Assembly: GCA_018668095.1 (NCBI GenBank) | Contig: JABIQF010000118.1 | Span: 1-6,495 of the forward strand | Length of the DNA stretch: 6,495 nt | Origin: Cellvibrionales bacterium | GTDB lineage: Bacteria > Pseudomonadota > Gammaproteobacteria > Pseudomonadales > UBA7434 | Direction of reading: 5' to 3' | Shown here: positions 1 through 6,412 of the stretch, one piece after another | Layout of the letters: each line of letters begins with the position of its first letter | How positions within the stretch are numbered: the first letter of the stretch is position 1 | Notes under the pieces: model-generated | Database searches by the model: none | Seen by the model: only the letters and a program-made list of their open reading frames with translations | What the model was told of the DNA's origin: nothing | Position numbers and translations under genes: made by a program

Positions 1-1608
1 CATGCCGGTGGTAAATTCTCAAATAAAAATTATCAATTTTCTGGCGGCCTTCACGGTGTAGGAGTATCGGTGGTTAACGCGCTCTCAACGCGTCTTGAAG
101 TCGACATTAAACGTAATGGCAAAGAATATAATATTTCTTTTGCCGACGGTAAAAGAAAAAATAAATTAAAAGAGACCGGCACAGTTGGTCAACGCAACAC
201 CGGCACCACGGTTAGGTTTTGGCCCGACAAACAATATTTTGATGCGATTAAATTTTCGGTACGTCGCTTACAACATGTTTTACGTGCCAAAGCTGTGCTC
301 TGTCCAGGCCTTCGCATTACGTTTCTTGATGAACAAAGCGGCGATAAAGATGAATGGTTTTATGAAGACGGTTTAAGAGATTATCTAGTCTCCGCAACTC
401 GCGGCTGGGAAGTGCTTCCAAAAGAACCGTTTATGGGTAGCTTTTCTGCCGAGACAGAAGCAGCCGACTGGGCAGTACAATGGATGCCTGATGGCGGCGA
501 AATTATTGCCGAAAGTTATGTCAACTTAATTCCAACAGCTCAAGGCGGCACACATGTTAATGGTTTGCGAACCGGCTTACTTGAAGCCATACGTGAGTAC
601 TGTGAATTTCGAAACTTATTACCCAAAGGTTTAAAACTAACGGCTGATGATATTTGGGATCGCTGCAGTTATGTTTTATCGGCAAAGCTTGCTGACCCAC
701 AATTTTCAGGTCAAACCAAAGAGCGTTTATCTTCACGCGAATGTGTCGCATTTATTTCTGGCGTCGCAAAAGATTCATTAGGACTTTGGTTAAACCAGCA
801 TACTGAAGAAGCCGATCAAATTGCTGAGCTAGCCATTAACAGTGCTCAAGCACGCTCGCGCAAAGCCAAAAAAGTGGCGCGCAAACGAATCGTTCAAGGG
901 CCAGCATTACCGGGTAAGTTAGCCGACTGCTCTAGCGATGACCCAGTACTCGGAGAATTGTTTTTAGTTGAGGGTGACTCGGCGGGCGGATCGGCAAAGC
1001 AAGCACGCAGCCGAAACTTCCAAGCCATTTTACCGCTAAGAGGTAAAATTTTAAATTCTTGGGAAGTCGACTCACAAGAAATTTTAGCGTCAGATGAAAT
1101 CCATAACATTGCCGTAGCCATGGGCATTGATCCTGCATCTAGTGATTTATCGGGTTTGCGTTATCACAAAATTTGTATTTTGGCCGATGCCGATTCAGAT
1201 GGCTTGCATATTGCGACATTAATTTGCGCTTTATTTGTTAGACACTTTAAACCTTTAGTCGCGGCTGGACATGTCTATGTTGCCATGCCGCCACTGTATC
1301 GTATTGATATAGGTGACAACGTTTATTACGCCTTGGACGAAGCTGAGAAAACCGGTGTGTTAGATCGTATTAAAGCAGAGAAAAAACGCGGTAAAGTGAA
1401 CGTGCAACGCTTTAAAGGTTTGGGTGAAATGAATCCTCTGCAATTACGCGAAACCACTATGGATCCTGATACTCGTCGTCTTGTTCAGCTGACTGCTGAC
1501 GCAACGGATGGTACCGAGAAATTATTGGATATGTTATTAGCGAAAAAACGCGCTGCCGATCGAAAGAAATGGCTAGAAACAAAAGGTGACTTAGCCCAAG
1601 TAAGCTAA
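1..1608 (+). CDS. parE: DNA topoisomerase IV subunit B (ParE), 5' end missing
   Basis: ATPase subunit of topoisomerase IV, which with ParC decatenates replicated chromosomes and relaxes supercoils in the cytoplasm. The reading frame is open from base 1, so the gene enters from the left; 535 residues are visible and, compared with E. coli ParE (about 630), roughly 95 N-terminal residues carrying the first GHKL ATPase motifs are outside. Fragment numbering starts at base 1. Visible parts are the ATP lid (GGLHGVGVSVVNAL, from about residue 15), the transducer QTK motif with the ATP-contacting Lys at 240, the TOPRIM motif EGDSAGG at 324-330, the metal-binding DADSDG at bases 1186-1203, and the C-terminal QRFKGLGEMNP. 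ParE rather than GyrB is indicated by KILNSWEV after the TOPRIM motif, by the overall close match to ParE, and by the lack of the large insert found in enterobacterial GyrB. It ends in TAA at 1606-1608. No frameshift or missing key residue is seen in the visible part. Confidence 0.97.
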   Translation, partial: HAGGKFSNKNYQFSGGLHGVGVSVVNALSTRLEVDIKRNGKEYNISFADGKRKNKLKETGTVGQRNTGTTVRFWPDKQYFDAIKFSVRRLQHVLRAKAVLCPGLRITFLDEQSGDKDEWFYEDGLRDYLVSATRGWEVLPKEPFMGSFSAETEAADWAVQWMPDGGEIIAESYVNLIPTAQGGTHVNGLRTGLLEAIREYCEFRNLLPKGLKLTADDIWDRCSYVLSAKLADPQFSGQTKERLSSRECVAFISGVAKDSLGLWLNQHTEEADQIAELAINSAQARSRKAKKVARKRIVQGPALPGKLADCSSDDPVLGELFLVEGDSAGGSAKQARSRNFQAILPLRGKILNSWEVDSQEILASDEIHNIAVAMGIDPASSDLSGLRYHKICILADADSDGLHIATLICALFVRHFKPLVAAGHVYVAMPPLYRIDIGDNVYYALDEAEKTGVLDRIKAEKKRGKVNVQRFKGLGEMNPLQLRETTMDPDTRRLVQLTADATDGTEKLLDMLLAKKRAADRKKWLETKGDLAQVS

Positions 1609-1632
1609 ATCAATAGCTTGCTTAAGTAAGCT
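1598..1632 (+). other. Alternative small hairpins at the parE stop codon
   Basis: The 9-mer AAGTAAGCT occurs twice (1598-1606 and 1624-1632) around AGCTTGCTT (1615-1623). The middle segment can pair with either copy, 9 base pairs with one G-U in each case, so two mutually exclusive folds exist. The first has an 8-base loop and covers the parE stop. The second is a near-perfect 18-bp palindrome (1615-1632) that cannot form a tight hairpin without opening its centre. No T tract follows directly. It may be part of the parE 3' end; the function is unknown. Confidence 0.4.
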
Positions 1633-1634
1633 CA

Positions 1635-1670
1635 GAATGCGTCTTTTTTATTATAGACAAAGACGCATTC
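1635..1670 (+). terminator. Perfect 12-bp stem-loop downstream of parE, candidate 3' end
   Basis: GAATGCGTCTTT (1635-1646) is exactly complementary to AAAGACGCATTC (1659-1670) with a 12-base loop. Its position 26 bases after the parE stop suggests a transcript end or an mRNA-protecting hairpin. It is not a classical intrinsic terminator: bases after the stem are A-rich on the + strand (AAAAACGG), and a T tract lies instead at the end of the left arm and start of the loop (1644-1649). Read on the - strand it also lacks a following T tract. Confidence 0.45.
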
Positions 1671-1707
1671 AAAAACGGAACTCTCTGCTAAGAAATTGTC
1701 TTTATAT

Positions 1708-1731
1708 AGATATAAGCTACAGCTTATATCT
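1708..1731. promoter_or_regulatory. Perfect 11-bp inverted repeat before the DUF4124-type gene
   Basis: The arms AGATATAAGCT (1708-1718) and AGCTTATATCT (1721-1731) are exact reverse complements with a 2-base spacer. The repeat ends 23 bases before the ATG at 1755. The short spacer favours a protein-binding operator or a tight 5' leader hairpin over a terminator, and no T tract follows. TATA-rich sequence here could include a -10 element, but I could not pair it convincingly with a -35 box (TTGTCT at 1696-1701 is badly spaced). The binding protein is unknown. Confidence 0.4.
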
Positions 1732-1754
1732 TACACTTAGAGTGATGACCAACA

Positions 1755-2288
1755 ATGATTAACGCCCTCGTTTTTTTAAAGCAAACTCTCGCCATAATTA
1801 GCTTAACCATTATGGCATCAGCCAATGCCGAAGTTTATCGCGTTATTGACGCCGACGGAAAAGTTACTTTTACTGACCATCCGCCAGAAAATACCGACCA
1901 TCACATAGAAGCCGTTCCTGAGGCTGACCCACAGCAAAATATTACGCCAACACCTGAAAGCCTTATTGAGAATCAACCCGACTGGCTTAAAGAAGCGCAA
2001 GAAAAACGTGCGCAGGCCACTAAAAATAAAAATCGTGATAAACACATTCAACATCAGCAAGACAAGCAAGATTGGAAGCGCTCACTCAAAGCGGCAAAAG
2101 CCAATGTGGAAGAAGCTGAGCTAATGTTAGAAATAGGAAGCGAACCTACTGAAGGTGATTTTGTTGGTAATGCAGGTGGCGGAGCCAGGCCTTCATCAGA
2201 CTATTTAAAACGATTAACATTATTAGAAAAAAATCTTTCAGATGCAAAACGCCATCTTCTTAAAGTACAGCGCTCTAAACCAAAATAA
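1755..2288 (+). CDS. Secreted DUF4124-type protein of unknown function
   Basis: A 177-residue protein. Residues 1-25 look like a Sec signal peptide: a short n-region with Lys9, a hydrophobic core (TLAIISLTIM), then ASANA before EVYR, an AxA-type cleavage site. The mature N-terminus, EVYRVIDADGKVTFTDHPP, is the typical start of a DUF4124 domain, a small envelope domain of unknown role. After a Pro-rich linker, residues 74-125 are highly charged and Gln/Lys-rich and probably helical. A Gly-rich turn (GDFVGNAGGGARPSSDY, about 134-150) leads into a final helix with heptad-like leucines. I recall similar small proteins near glnA-ntrBC in pseudomonads, so its place here may be conserved. The start is fixed: an in-frame TGA lies at 1746-1748 just before ATG 1755. 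The ribosome site is weak (AGAG at 1739-1742, 12 bases away). The predicted location is the periplasm; the function is unknown. Confidence 0.85.
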   Translation: MINALVFLKQTLAIISLTIMASANAEVYRVIDADGKVTFTDHPPENTDHHIEAVPEADPQQNITPTPESLIENQPDWLKEAQEKRAQATKNKNRDKHIQHQQDKQDWKRSLKAAKANVEEAELMLEIGSEPTEGDFVGNAGGGARPSSDYLKRLTLLEKNLSDAKRHLLKVQRSKPK

Positions 2289-2300
2289 CTGAAACTATTT

Positions 2301-3530
2301 TTAACGAGGCTTTAATAATAAGCGACTGTTTTTCTGATCGAGTTGAAAATCAAACGCTTTCAAATAATTCATCCCTAATAAGCCATCGCCATTTTCTTTA
2401 CTACCACTTTTCTCTAATACCATGATGACAAACTGCATGTTTGGTATTCGATAGTCACCTATCTGAAAAGAAGCGAATTGATAAATCGGCGCTTTCACGA
2501 CACCACCGGCAGTATTAATTCTTGCGTTACGAACAAACTCAGGAGCAAGCTGTTTTTTAATTCGCTGAAAGTACTCTGTTGACATGACAGAAATAGAGGC
2601 GCCGGTATCAATCATTAATCGAATCGAATTTTTGCTATCAACGAGACCATTCACTAAGTAATGCTCTCGTTGCTGCTCTAATACAATCGACATTGATTGC
2701 AAATCATTTAACGCAATGATGGCCAATAACGATTTAACTTGTTCAGCGTAAAATGCATTAAATTGTAAGCTATATAATAATGTCTTAGCTTGAGAATATT
2801 GTTGCAACTCTATATGTGCCTTTGCCAACATTAATAAATAAGGAGGGTGCTGAGGTTCATGCCAAAGTAAGCGTTCAATAAAAGTAATCATGGGTTGCCA
2901 AGCTTTCTGCTCACTTAAACGCGTAATCTCGGCATCAACTATTTTTGAAATTTCTCGAACAACACGACCTTGTTCAGTCGTCGGCAATTCTCCCATTAAG
3001 CCGTAAAGCGTCTCTAAGGCACTTTTAGTTTGCCCAGCAGCTAACTCCCATTGCACTTGTAAGTAACGTAATGCTTTATCGTATGGGCGCGCGCGAAGCC
3101 ATACTTCGGTTAATAATTTTACTGATTCAATTTTATCTTCAAGCAGCCACTGCTCTGCGCGACTAAGCCATTGTGTTTTTAATTGCCTCGCCAAATTCAC
3201 TTCATAACTACTCAGCCATTGCCAGCCATCAATGGCTGTATCGAAATCACCGGCAAGAAAAGCGTCGTTTAAATCAGCGATCAGTAATGCTTTATCATTT
3301 TTTTTATCACCAATGCGAAATAAGCTTTCTATTTGGCGTTGCTGATTTTTTCCACTGTTGATAGCAGTGAGATCATCTCGGGGCTCTGTGTTTAAGCGAT
3401 CCGAGGGCAGGCCTAATGCATTCGTCATCACTGGTAGACCAATGGAGTGGCTTAACAGTAAATAAGCGTTGAGACCCAAAGAGACCATTAATAAGACAAT
3501 TAATAATGAGTGAGATCGCATAAATATCAA
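2301..3530 (-). CDS. Membrane-anchored protein with helical repeats and a retropepsin-like aspartic protease domain
   Basis: A 409-residue protein. Residues 8-26 form one hydrophobic segment (LLIVLLMVSLGLNAYLLL) without a clear cleavage site, so it is probably an inner-membrane anchor with the rest in the periplasm. Residues of about 80-280 are amphipathic helix pairs resembling TPR-type repeats (for example LAKAHIELQQYSQAKTLL). Residues of about 290-409 form a retropepsin-like (clan AA) domain: catalytic motif LMIDTGASISVMS with Asp308, and the later hydrophobic-hydrophobic-Gly motif DGLLGMNYL (382-390). There is one DTG per chain, so activity would need a homodimer. The substrate is unknown. 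Start choice: TTG at 3530 has AGG five bases upstream (3536-3538, complement), and an in-frame stop lies at 3543-3545. The ATG at 3519-3521 would give 406 residues but is 14 bases from that AGG. The gene converges on the DUF4124-type gene with 12 bases between stops, and diverges from ntrB. Family assignment is firm; biological role is not. Confidence 0.85.
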   Translation of the reverse strand: MIFMRSHSLLIVLLMVSLGLNAYLLLSHSIGLPVMTNALGLPSDRLNTEPRDDLTAINSGKNQQRQIESLFRIGDKKNDKALLIADLNDAFLAGDFDTAIDGWQWLSSYEVNLARQLKTQWLSRAEQWLLEDKIESVKLLTEVWLRARPYDKALRYLQVQWELAAGQTKSALETLYGLMGELPTTEQGRVVREISKIVDAEITRLSEQKAWQPMITFIERLLWHEPQHPPYLLMLAKAHIELQQYSQAKTLLYSLQFNAFYAEQVKSLLAIIALNDLQSMSIVLEQQREHYLVNGLVDSKNSIRLMIDTGASISVMSTEYFQRIKKQLAPEFVRNARINTAGGVVKAPIYQFASFQIGDYRIPNMQFVIMVLEKSGSKENGDGLLGMNYLKAFDFQLDQKNSRLLLKPR

Positions 3531-3586
3531 ACGTACCTGTGTTTAAAGAGAAGACTGAGATCAAAACAATCACCGCAGCAGCCACA

Positions 3587-3614
3587 ACAATAGTCCAATT
3601 ATGCAGTGATTCAA
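3587..3614 (-). promoter_or_regulatory. Candidate sigma70 promoter for the retropepsin-like gene
   Basis: On the - strand TTGAAT (complement of 3609-3614) and TATTGT (complement of 3587-3592) match four of six bases each of the -35 and -10 consensus, with a 16-base spacer. Transcription would begin near 3580, giving a leader of about 50 bases before the TTG/ATG start. The NtrC box lies about 65 bases upstream of the -35. This is a pattern match only. Confidence 0.4.
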
Positions 3615-3679
3615 TATTTTTTCATATTTCGCTGGGTCTCAGTAATCTGCCATCGACCAATATTAAAACATTCAATTAG

Positions 3680-3696
3680 TGCACCATGCTGGTGCA
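3680..3696. promoter_or_regulatory. NtrC (NRI) binding site
   Basis: TGCACCATGCTGGTGCA is a perfect dyad, two 7-base arms around TGC, and fits the enterobacterial NtrC consensus TGCACYA-N3-TGGTGCA at every fixed position. It lies in the divergent region before ntrB, and the regulator that reads such sites is encoded by the second gene of that operon. Its centre (3688) is about 180 bases upstream of the predicted sigma54 start, a workable enhancer distance, and about 160 bases from the protease start. No second good site was seen one or three helical turns away. Likely autoregulation of ntrBC is an inference from site and context. Confidence 0.85.
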
Positions 3697-3840
3697 AAGG
3701 CTACAATAGGCTCACTCATTTTTCTAGAAATAGTTAAAAAGCTGCAGCATCTGCTTTCTAGCTGTCGCTTATAAATTACAAGTTACTGTTTTATATGTGT
3801 TTTTAATAAAAAATAAATAATGCCCCAATATTGGTATTTT

Positions 3841-3856
3841 GCGCACGATTCTTGCT
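3841..3856 (+). promoter_or_regulatory. Candidate sigma54 (-24/-12) promoter of ntrBC
   Basis: GCGCACG-ATTC-TTGCT compared with TGGCACG-N4-TTGCW matches 10 of 12 specified bases. The -13/-12 GC (3854-3855) and its spacing are exact. The weakness is the -25 position, where C replaces the usual G. The predicted transcription start is about 3867-3868, on the A of the chosen ntrB ATG, so the mRNA would be leaderless or nearly so. A perfect NtrC box lies upstream. Confidence 0.5.
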
Positions 3857-3867
3857 ATGACTATATT

Positions 3868-4953
3868 ATGATTTCAGAACAACTACATACACGACTACTT
3901 GAGAACCTCAGCACTGCCATTTTGCTGCTGGATGACCAGCTGCACCTGAGCCATATAAATGCTGCCGCTGAGATTTTGCTGGGGCTAAGTGGTAATCGGC
4001 ATATTGGCCAGCCTATTAAAAAATTACTTATGGCTGCCGATTCAACCGTTGTCACTCTTCAGGAAACATTGGCTTCCGGAAGGCCCCATACACAACGTGA
4101 AGCTATTCTGACCACGAGCAGCGGCAGCAAGATAGTGAAAACCACTGTCGATTACACAATTACACCTATTGAAGATATTCCTGGCAGCGCATTGATTGTT
4201 GAAATTCAGCCTATTGATCGCCTACTACGCATTAGCCGTGAAGAGACACTTTTTTCAGCACAAGAATCTACCCATGCCTTATTAAAAGGAATGGCTCATG
4301 AAATCAAAAATCCATTAGGTGGCTTACGCGGCGCGGCGCAGCTGTTAGAACGCGAACTGATTGATGACAATTTAAAAGAATACACGCAAGTCATTATTAG
4401 CGAGGCTGACCGTTTAAGAAATTTAGTGGATCGCATGCTTGGGCCTGCAAAGCCGCAGAGCCTCTCAACCATCAACATTCATGAAGTGTTAGAGCGCGTG
4501 CGTCAATTAACCGAAGCTGATGCCGGTGATCGTATTAGTATTATCCGAGACTATGATCCTAGCATCCCCGATTTTCTTGCCGATCCTGAACGACTCATTC
4601 AAGCCGCACTGAATATTACTTGTAATGCTGTGCAAGCATTACAAACAAAGCCCGATGATGGCGCTAAACCGAAAATCACTATTTCGAGTCGTGTTATCCG
4701 TCAATTTACTATCGGCGGGCATAATCATAAATTAGTTTGCCGTATTGATATTCGAGATAACGGTCCGGGCATACCAAACGATATTCAAGACAAAGTTTTT
4801 ATCCCTATGGTCAGTGGTCACGCAAGTAACTCTGGTCTTGGGCTTTCTATTGCGCAATCTATCGTCAACCAACACCATGGTTTAATCGCGTTTTCTAGCG
4901 ATGTCGGCGATACCTGCTTTTCAATTTTTTTACCGCTACACGTTAGCGGTTAA
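3868..4953 (+). CDS. ntrB: Nitrogen regulation sensor histidine kinase/phosphatase NtrB (NRII)
   Basis: Cytoplasmic kinase/phosphatase (GlnL) that phosphorylates NtrC when nitrogen is short and, with PII protein, dephosphorylates it when nitrogen is plentiful. Residue numbers are for a 361-residue protein from ATG 3868. An N-terminal PAS domain spans about 8-115 (LLENLSTAILLLDDQLHL). The H-box GMAHEIKNPLGGLRGAAQLL places the phosphorylated His at 144. The N-box has Asn253 (NITCNAVQAL), the G1 box is DNGPGIP from 297 and the G2 box GLGLSIA 323-329. No transmembrane segment is seen, as expected for NtrB. An upstream in-frame ATG at 3820 would add 16 residues (MPQYWYFAHDSCYDYI) that do not resemble the family. 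The 3868 start gives an N-terminus aligned in length with E. coli GlnL, but has no visible Shine-Dalgarno. It is followed 14 bases later by ntrC, in one operon. All catalytic motifs are intact. Confidence 0.96.
   Translation: MISEQLHTRLLENLSTAILLLDDQLHLSHINAAAEILLGLSGNRHIGQPIKKLLMAADSTVVTLQETLASGRPHTQREAILTTSSGSKIVKTTVDYTITPIEDIPGSALIVEIQPIDRLLRISREETLFSAQESTHALLKGMAHEIKNPLGGLRGAAQLLERELIDDNLKEYTQVIISEADRLRNLVDRMLGPAKPQSLSTINIHEVLERVRQLTEADAGDRISIIRDYDPSIPDFLADPERLIQAALNITCNAVQALQTKPDDGAKPKITISSRVIRQFTIGGHNHKLVCRIDIRDNGPGIPNDIQDKVFIPMVSGHASNSGLGLSIAQSIVNQHHGLIAFSSDVGDTCFSIFLPLHVSG
4932..4950 (+). other. Stem-loop at the ntrB-ntrC junction
   Basis: ACCGCTA (4932-4938) pairs perfectly with TAGCGGT (4944-4950) around the 5-base loop CACGT. 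The stem is made of the last ntrB codons and ends exactly at the ntrB stop, five bases before the ntrC ribosome site. It might tune coupled translation or protect an mRNA end after processing. It is not a terminator: no T tract follows immediately, and ntrC must be transcribed through it. A chance dyad within coding sequence cannot be excluded. Confidence 0.4.
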
Positions 4954-4954
4954 T

Positions 4955-4959
4955 AGGAG
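4955..4959 (+). promoter_or_regulatory. Strong ribosome binding site of ntrC
   Basis: AGGAG lies 8 bases before ATG 4968, right after the ntrB stop. This fixes the ntrC start. It contrasts with ntrB, which has no visible Shine-Dalgarno, so ntrC may be translated more efficiently than ntrB. Confidence 0.85.
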
Positions 4960-4967
4960 ATTTTAAT

Positions 4968-6389
4968 ATGTCAAAAGCAAACAATGTTTGGATTGTTGAT
5001 GACGACAAATCCATTCGCTGGGTATTAGAAAGAGCTCTTTCACGCTCGGGCATGAATGTCGATGTTTTTACCGATGCAGAAGCTCTATTGACGCGCTTAG
5101 AATCTGATGTGCCTGATGTTATTGTCAGTGATATTCGCATGCCAGGTATGGATGGCTTAGAGATGTTAGCCAAAATTGTTGATAAACATCCAAAGCTTCC
5201 TGTGATTATTACTACTGCTCATTCAGATCTCGACAACGCCGTTTCTTCTTATCAACGCGGTGCATTTGAATACCTTCCTAAGCCTTTCGATATTGATGAT
5301 GCCGTTGCGATGACGCGACGCGCACTTGATTTCGCTGATGAAAATGATAGCAGTTCAGTTGATGATTCGGCGAATGTACCGACAGAGATGATTGGCCAAG
5401 CACCTGCCATGCAAGAAGTGTTTCGTGCTATTGGTCGTTTATCGCAATCAAACATTAATGTATTGATTAATGGTGAATCGGGAACAGGTAAAGAATTAGT
5501 CGCTAAGGCTTTGCATCAACATAGCCCACGTCGTGACAATGCTTTTATTGCTTTAAATATGGCGGCTATACCAAAAGATTTGGTTGAATCAGAATTGTTT
5601 GGCCATGAAAAAGGGGCATTTACTGGCGCATCACAACAACGTGTTGGCCGCTTTGAACAAGCCACTCGCGGCACATTATTCTTAGATGAAATAGGCGATA
5701 TGCCTGCTGATATACAAACGCGATTACTGCGTGTACTTGCAGATGGAGAGTTTTATCGTGTCGGCGGACACACGCCCATAAAAGTAGATGTTAGAGTTAT
5801 TGCAGCTACGCATCAAAATCTTGAAGAATTGGTTGAGCAAAAACTGTTTCGTAATGATTTATTTCATCGTCTTAATGTTATACGTATGCATCTTCCCCGC
5901 TTAGCTGATCGTAGCGAAGATATTCCTCAACTCGCTCGGCATTTTTTACAAGTAAGCAGCAAAGACCTTGGTGTTGATCCAAAAATTCTGAGCGATGAAA
6001 CCGCAAAATTATTTACTGCCTTACCATGGCAGGGTAATGTCAGACAGCTTGAGAATACTTGTCGCTGGTTAACCGTAATGGCCGCAGGTAATGAAATACA
6101 GCCATCTGATTTACCGCCTGAATTATTGAACCCGCAAAAAAGTGTGAGTGACCAAAGTTCAACTTGGGAAGAGCAATTACGTAATTGGGCTAATATCGAA
6201 TTAAGCGCCGGTAAAAATCGTATTCTCGATTCTGCAACACCGACCTTTGAGAAAACGATGATAGAGATTGCACTTAAACATAGTCATGGTCGCAAACGCG
6301 ATGCCGCTATTTTATTGGGCTGGGGAAGAAACACCCTTACTCGAAAAATGCAAGAACTGGATATGAGCCCAAGCCGTCAGCAAGCTTAA
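4968..6389 (+). CDS. ntrC: Nitrogen regulation response regulator NtrC (NRI), sigma54 activator
   Basis: Transcription activator (GlnG) that, when phosphorylated by NtrB, forms an ATPase oligomer which opens sigma54 promoters of nitrogen-assimilation genes. The 473 residues match the family size (469 in E. coli). The receiver domain is 5-120, with the acidic cluster Asp11-13, phosphoacceptor Asp55 (VSDIRMPG), conserved Thr (ITTAHSD) and Lys (YLPKPFD). The AAA+ domain is about 140-375: Walker A GESGTGKE 169-176, the sigma54-contacting loop GAFTGA 216-221, Walker B LFLDEIGD with Asp240-Glu241, FRNDLFHRLNV with the arginine-finger region, and WQGNVRQLEN, where Gln replaces the commoner Pro. The C-terminal Fis-type DNA-binding helix-turn-helix is at about 442-463 (DAAILLGWGRNTLTRKM). 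It follows ntrB by 14 bases with a strong ribosome site, so it is surely co-transcribed. An NtrC box before ntrB suggests autoregulation. No defect is seen. Confidence 0.97.
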   Translation: MSKANNVWIVDDDKSIRWVLERALSRSGMNVDVFTDAEALLTRLESDVPDVIVSDIRMPGMDGLEMLAKIVDKHPKLPVIITTAHSDLDNAVSSYQRGAFEYLPKPFDIDDAVAMTRRALDFADENDSSSVDDSANVPTEMIGQAPAMQEVFRAIGRLSQSNINVLINGESGTGKELVAKALHQHSPRRDNAFIALNMAAIPKDLVESELFGHEKGAFTGASQQRVGRFEQATRGTLFLDEIGDMPADIQTRLLRVLADGEFYRVGGHTPIKVDVRVIAATHQNLEELVEQKLFRNDLFHRLNVIRMHLPRLADRSEDIPQLARHFLQVSSKDLGVDPKILSDETAKLFTALPWQGNVRQLENTCRWLTVMAAGNEIQPSDLPPELLNPQKSVSDQSSTWEEQLRNWANIELSAGKNRILDSATPTFEKTMIEIALKHSHGRKRDAAILLGWGRNTLTRKMQELDMSPSRQQA

Positions 6390-6412
6390 ACATTGATATT
6401 AATGTCGCATTG

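Larger units (their letters stand above)
3531..3867. other. Divergent control region between protease gene and ntrB
   Basis: This stretch has no convincing gene. Reading outward from the protease gene it holds a sigma70-like promoter toward that gene, a perfect NtrC box, an AT-rich segment (about 3770-3830) and a sigma54-like element next to ntrB. It also has short palindromes of uncertain meaning: TTTCTAGAAA at 3721-3730 and GCTGCAGC at 3741-3748, with TTTCTAG repeated at 3755-3761. A TACAAT hexamer (3702-3707) just past the NtrC box could be a -10 element on the + strand, with the box covering its -35 region, but no -35 match supports it. An ATG at 3820 would extend ntrB but looks spurious. 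Confidence 0.6.

Noticed and set aside
894..1138. Antisense ORFs within parE
   Set aside because: They are opposite the strongly conserved TOPRIM region, have no recognisable protein features, and are best explained as shadows.
2289..2300. Terminator between the convergent DUF4124-type and protease genes
   Set aside because: Only 12 bases separate the stops and no stem with a T tract was found in or near them on either strand.
3373..3585. 70-codon ORF on the - strand with a hydrophobic N-terminus
   Set aside because: It overlaps the retropepsin-like gene in another frame, and its hydrophobicity partly reflects the same bases that encode that gene's membrane segment.
3702..3707. TACAAT as a sigma70 -10 element for ntrBC, with the NtrC box covering its -35
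   Set aside because: It is an attractive model for NtrC repression, but no -35-like hexamer or extended -10 was found at suitable spacing.
3820..3867. N-terminal extension of ntrB from the ATG at 3820
   Set aside because: The 16 added residues are unlike NtrB N-termini, no ribosome site precedes that ATG, and the start at 3868 gives the family's usual length.
6390..6405. AT-rich dyad after ntrC as an intrinsic terminator
   Set aside because: It has only five firm pairs plus weak inner pairs, no GC-rich stem, and no T tract directly after it.
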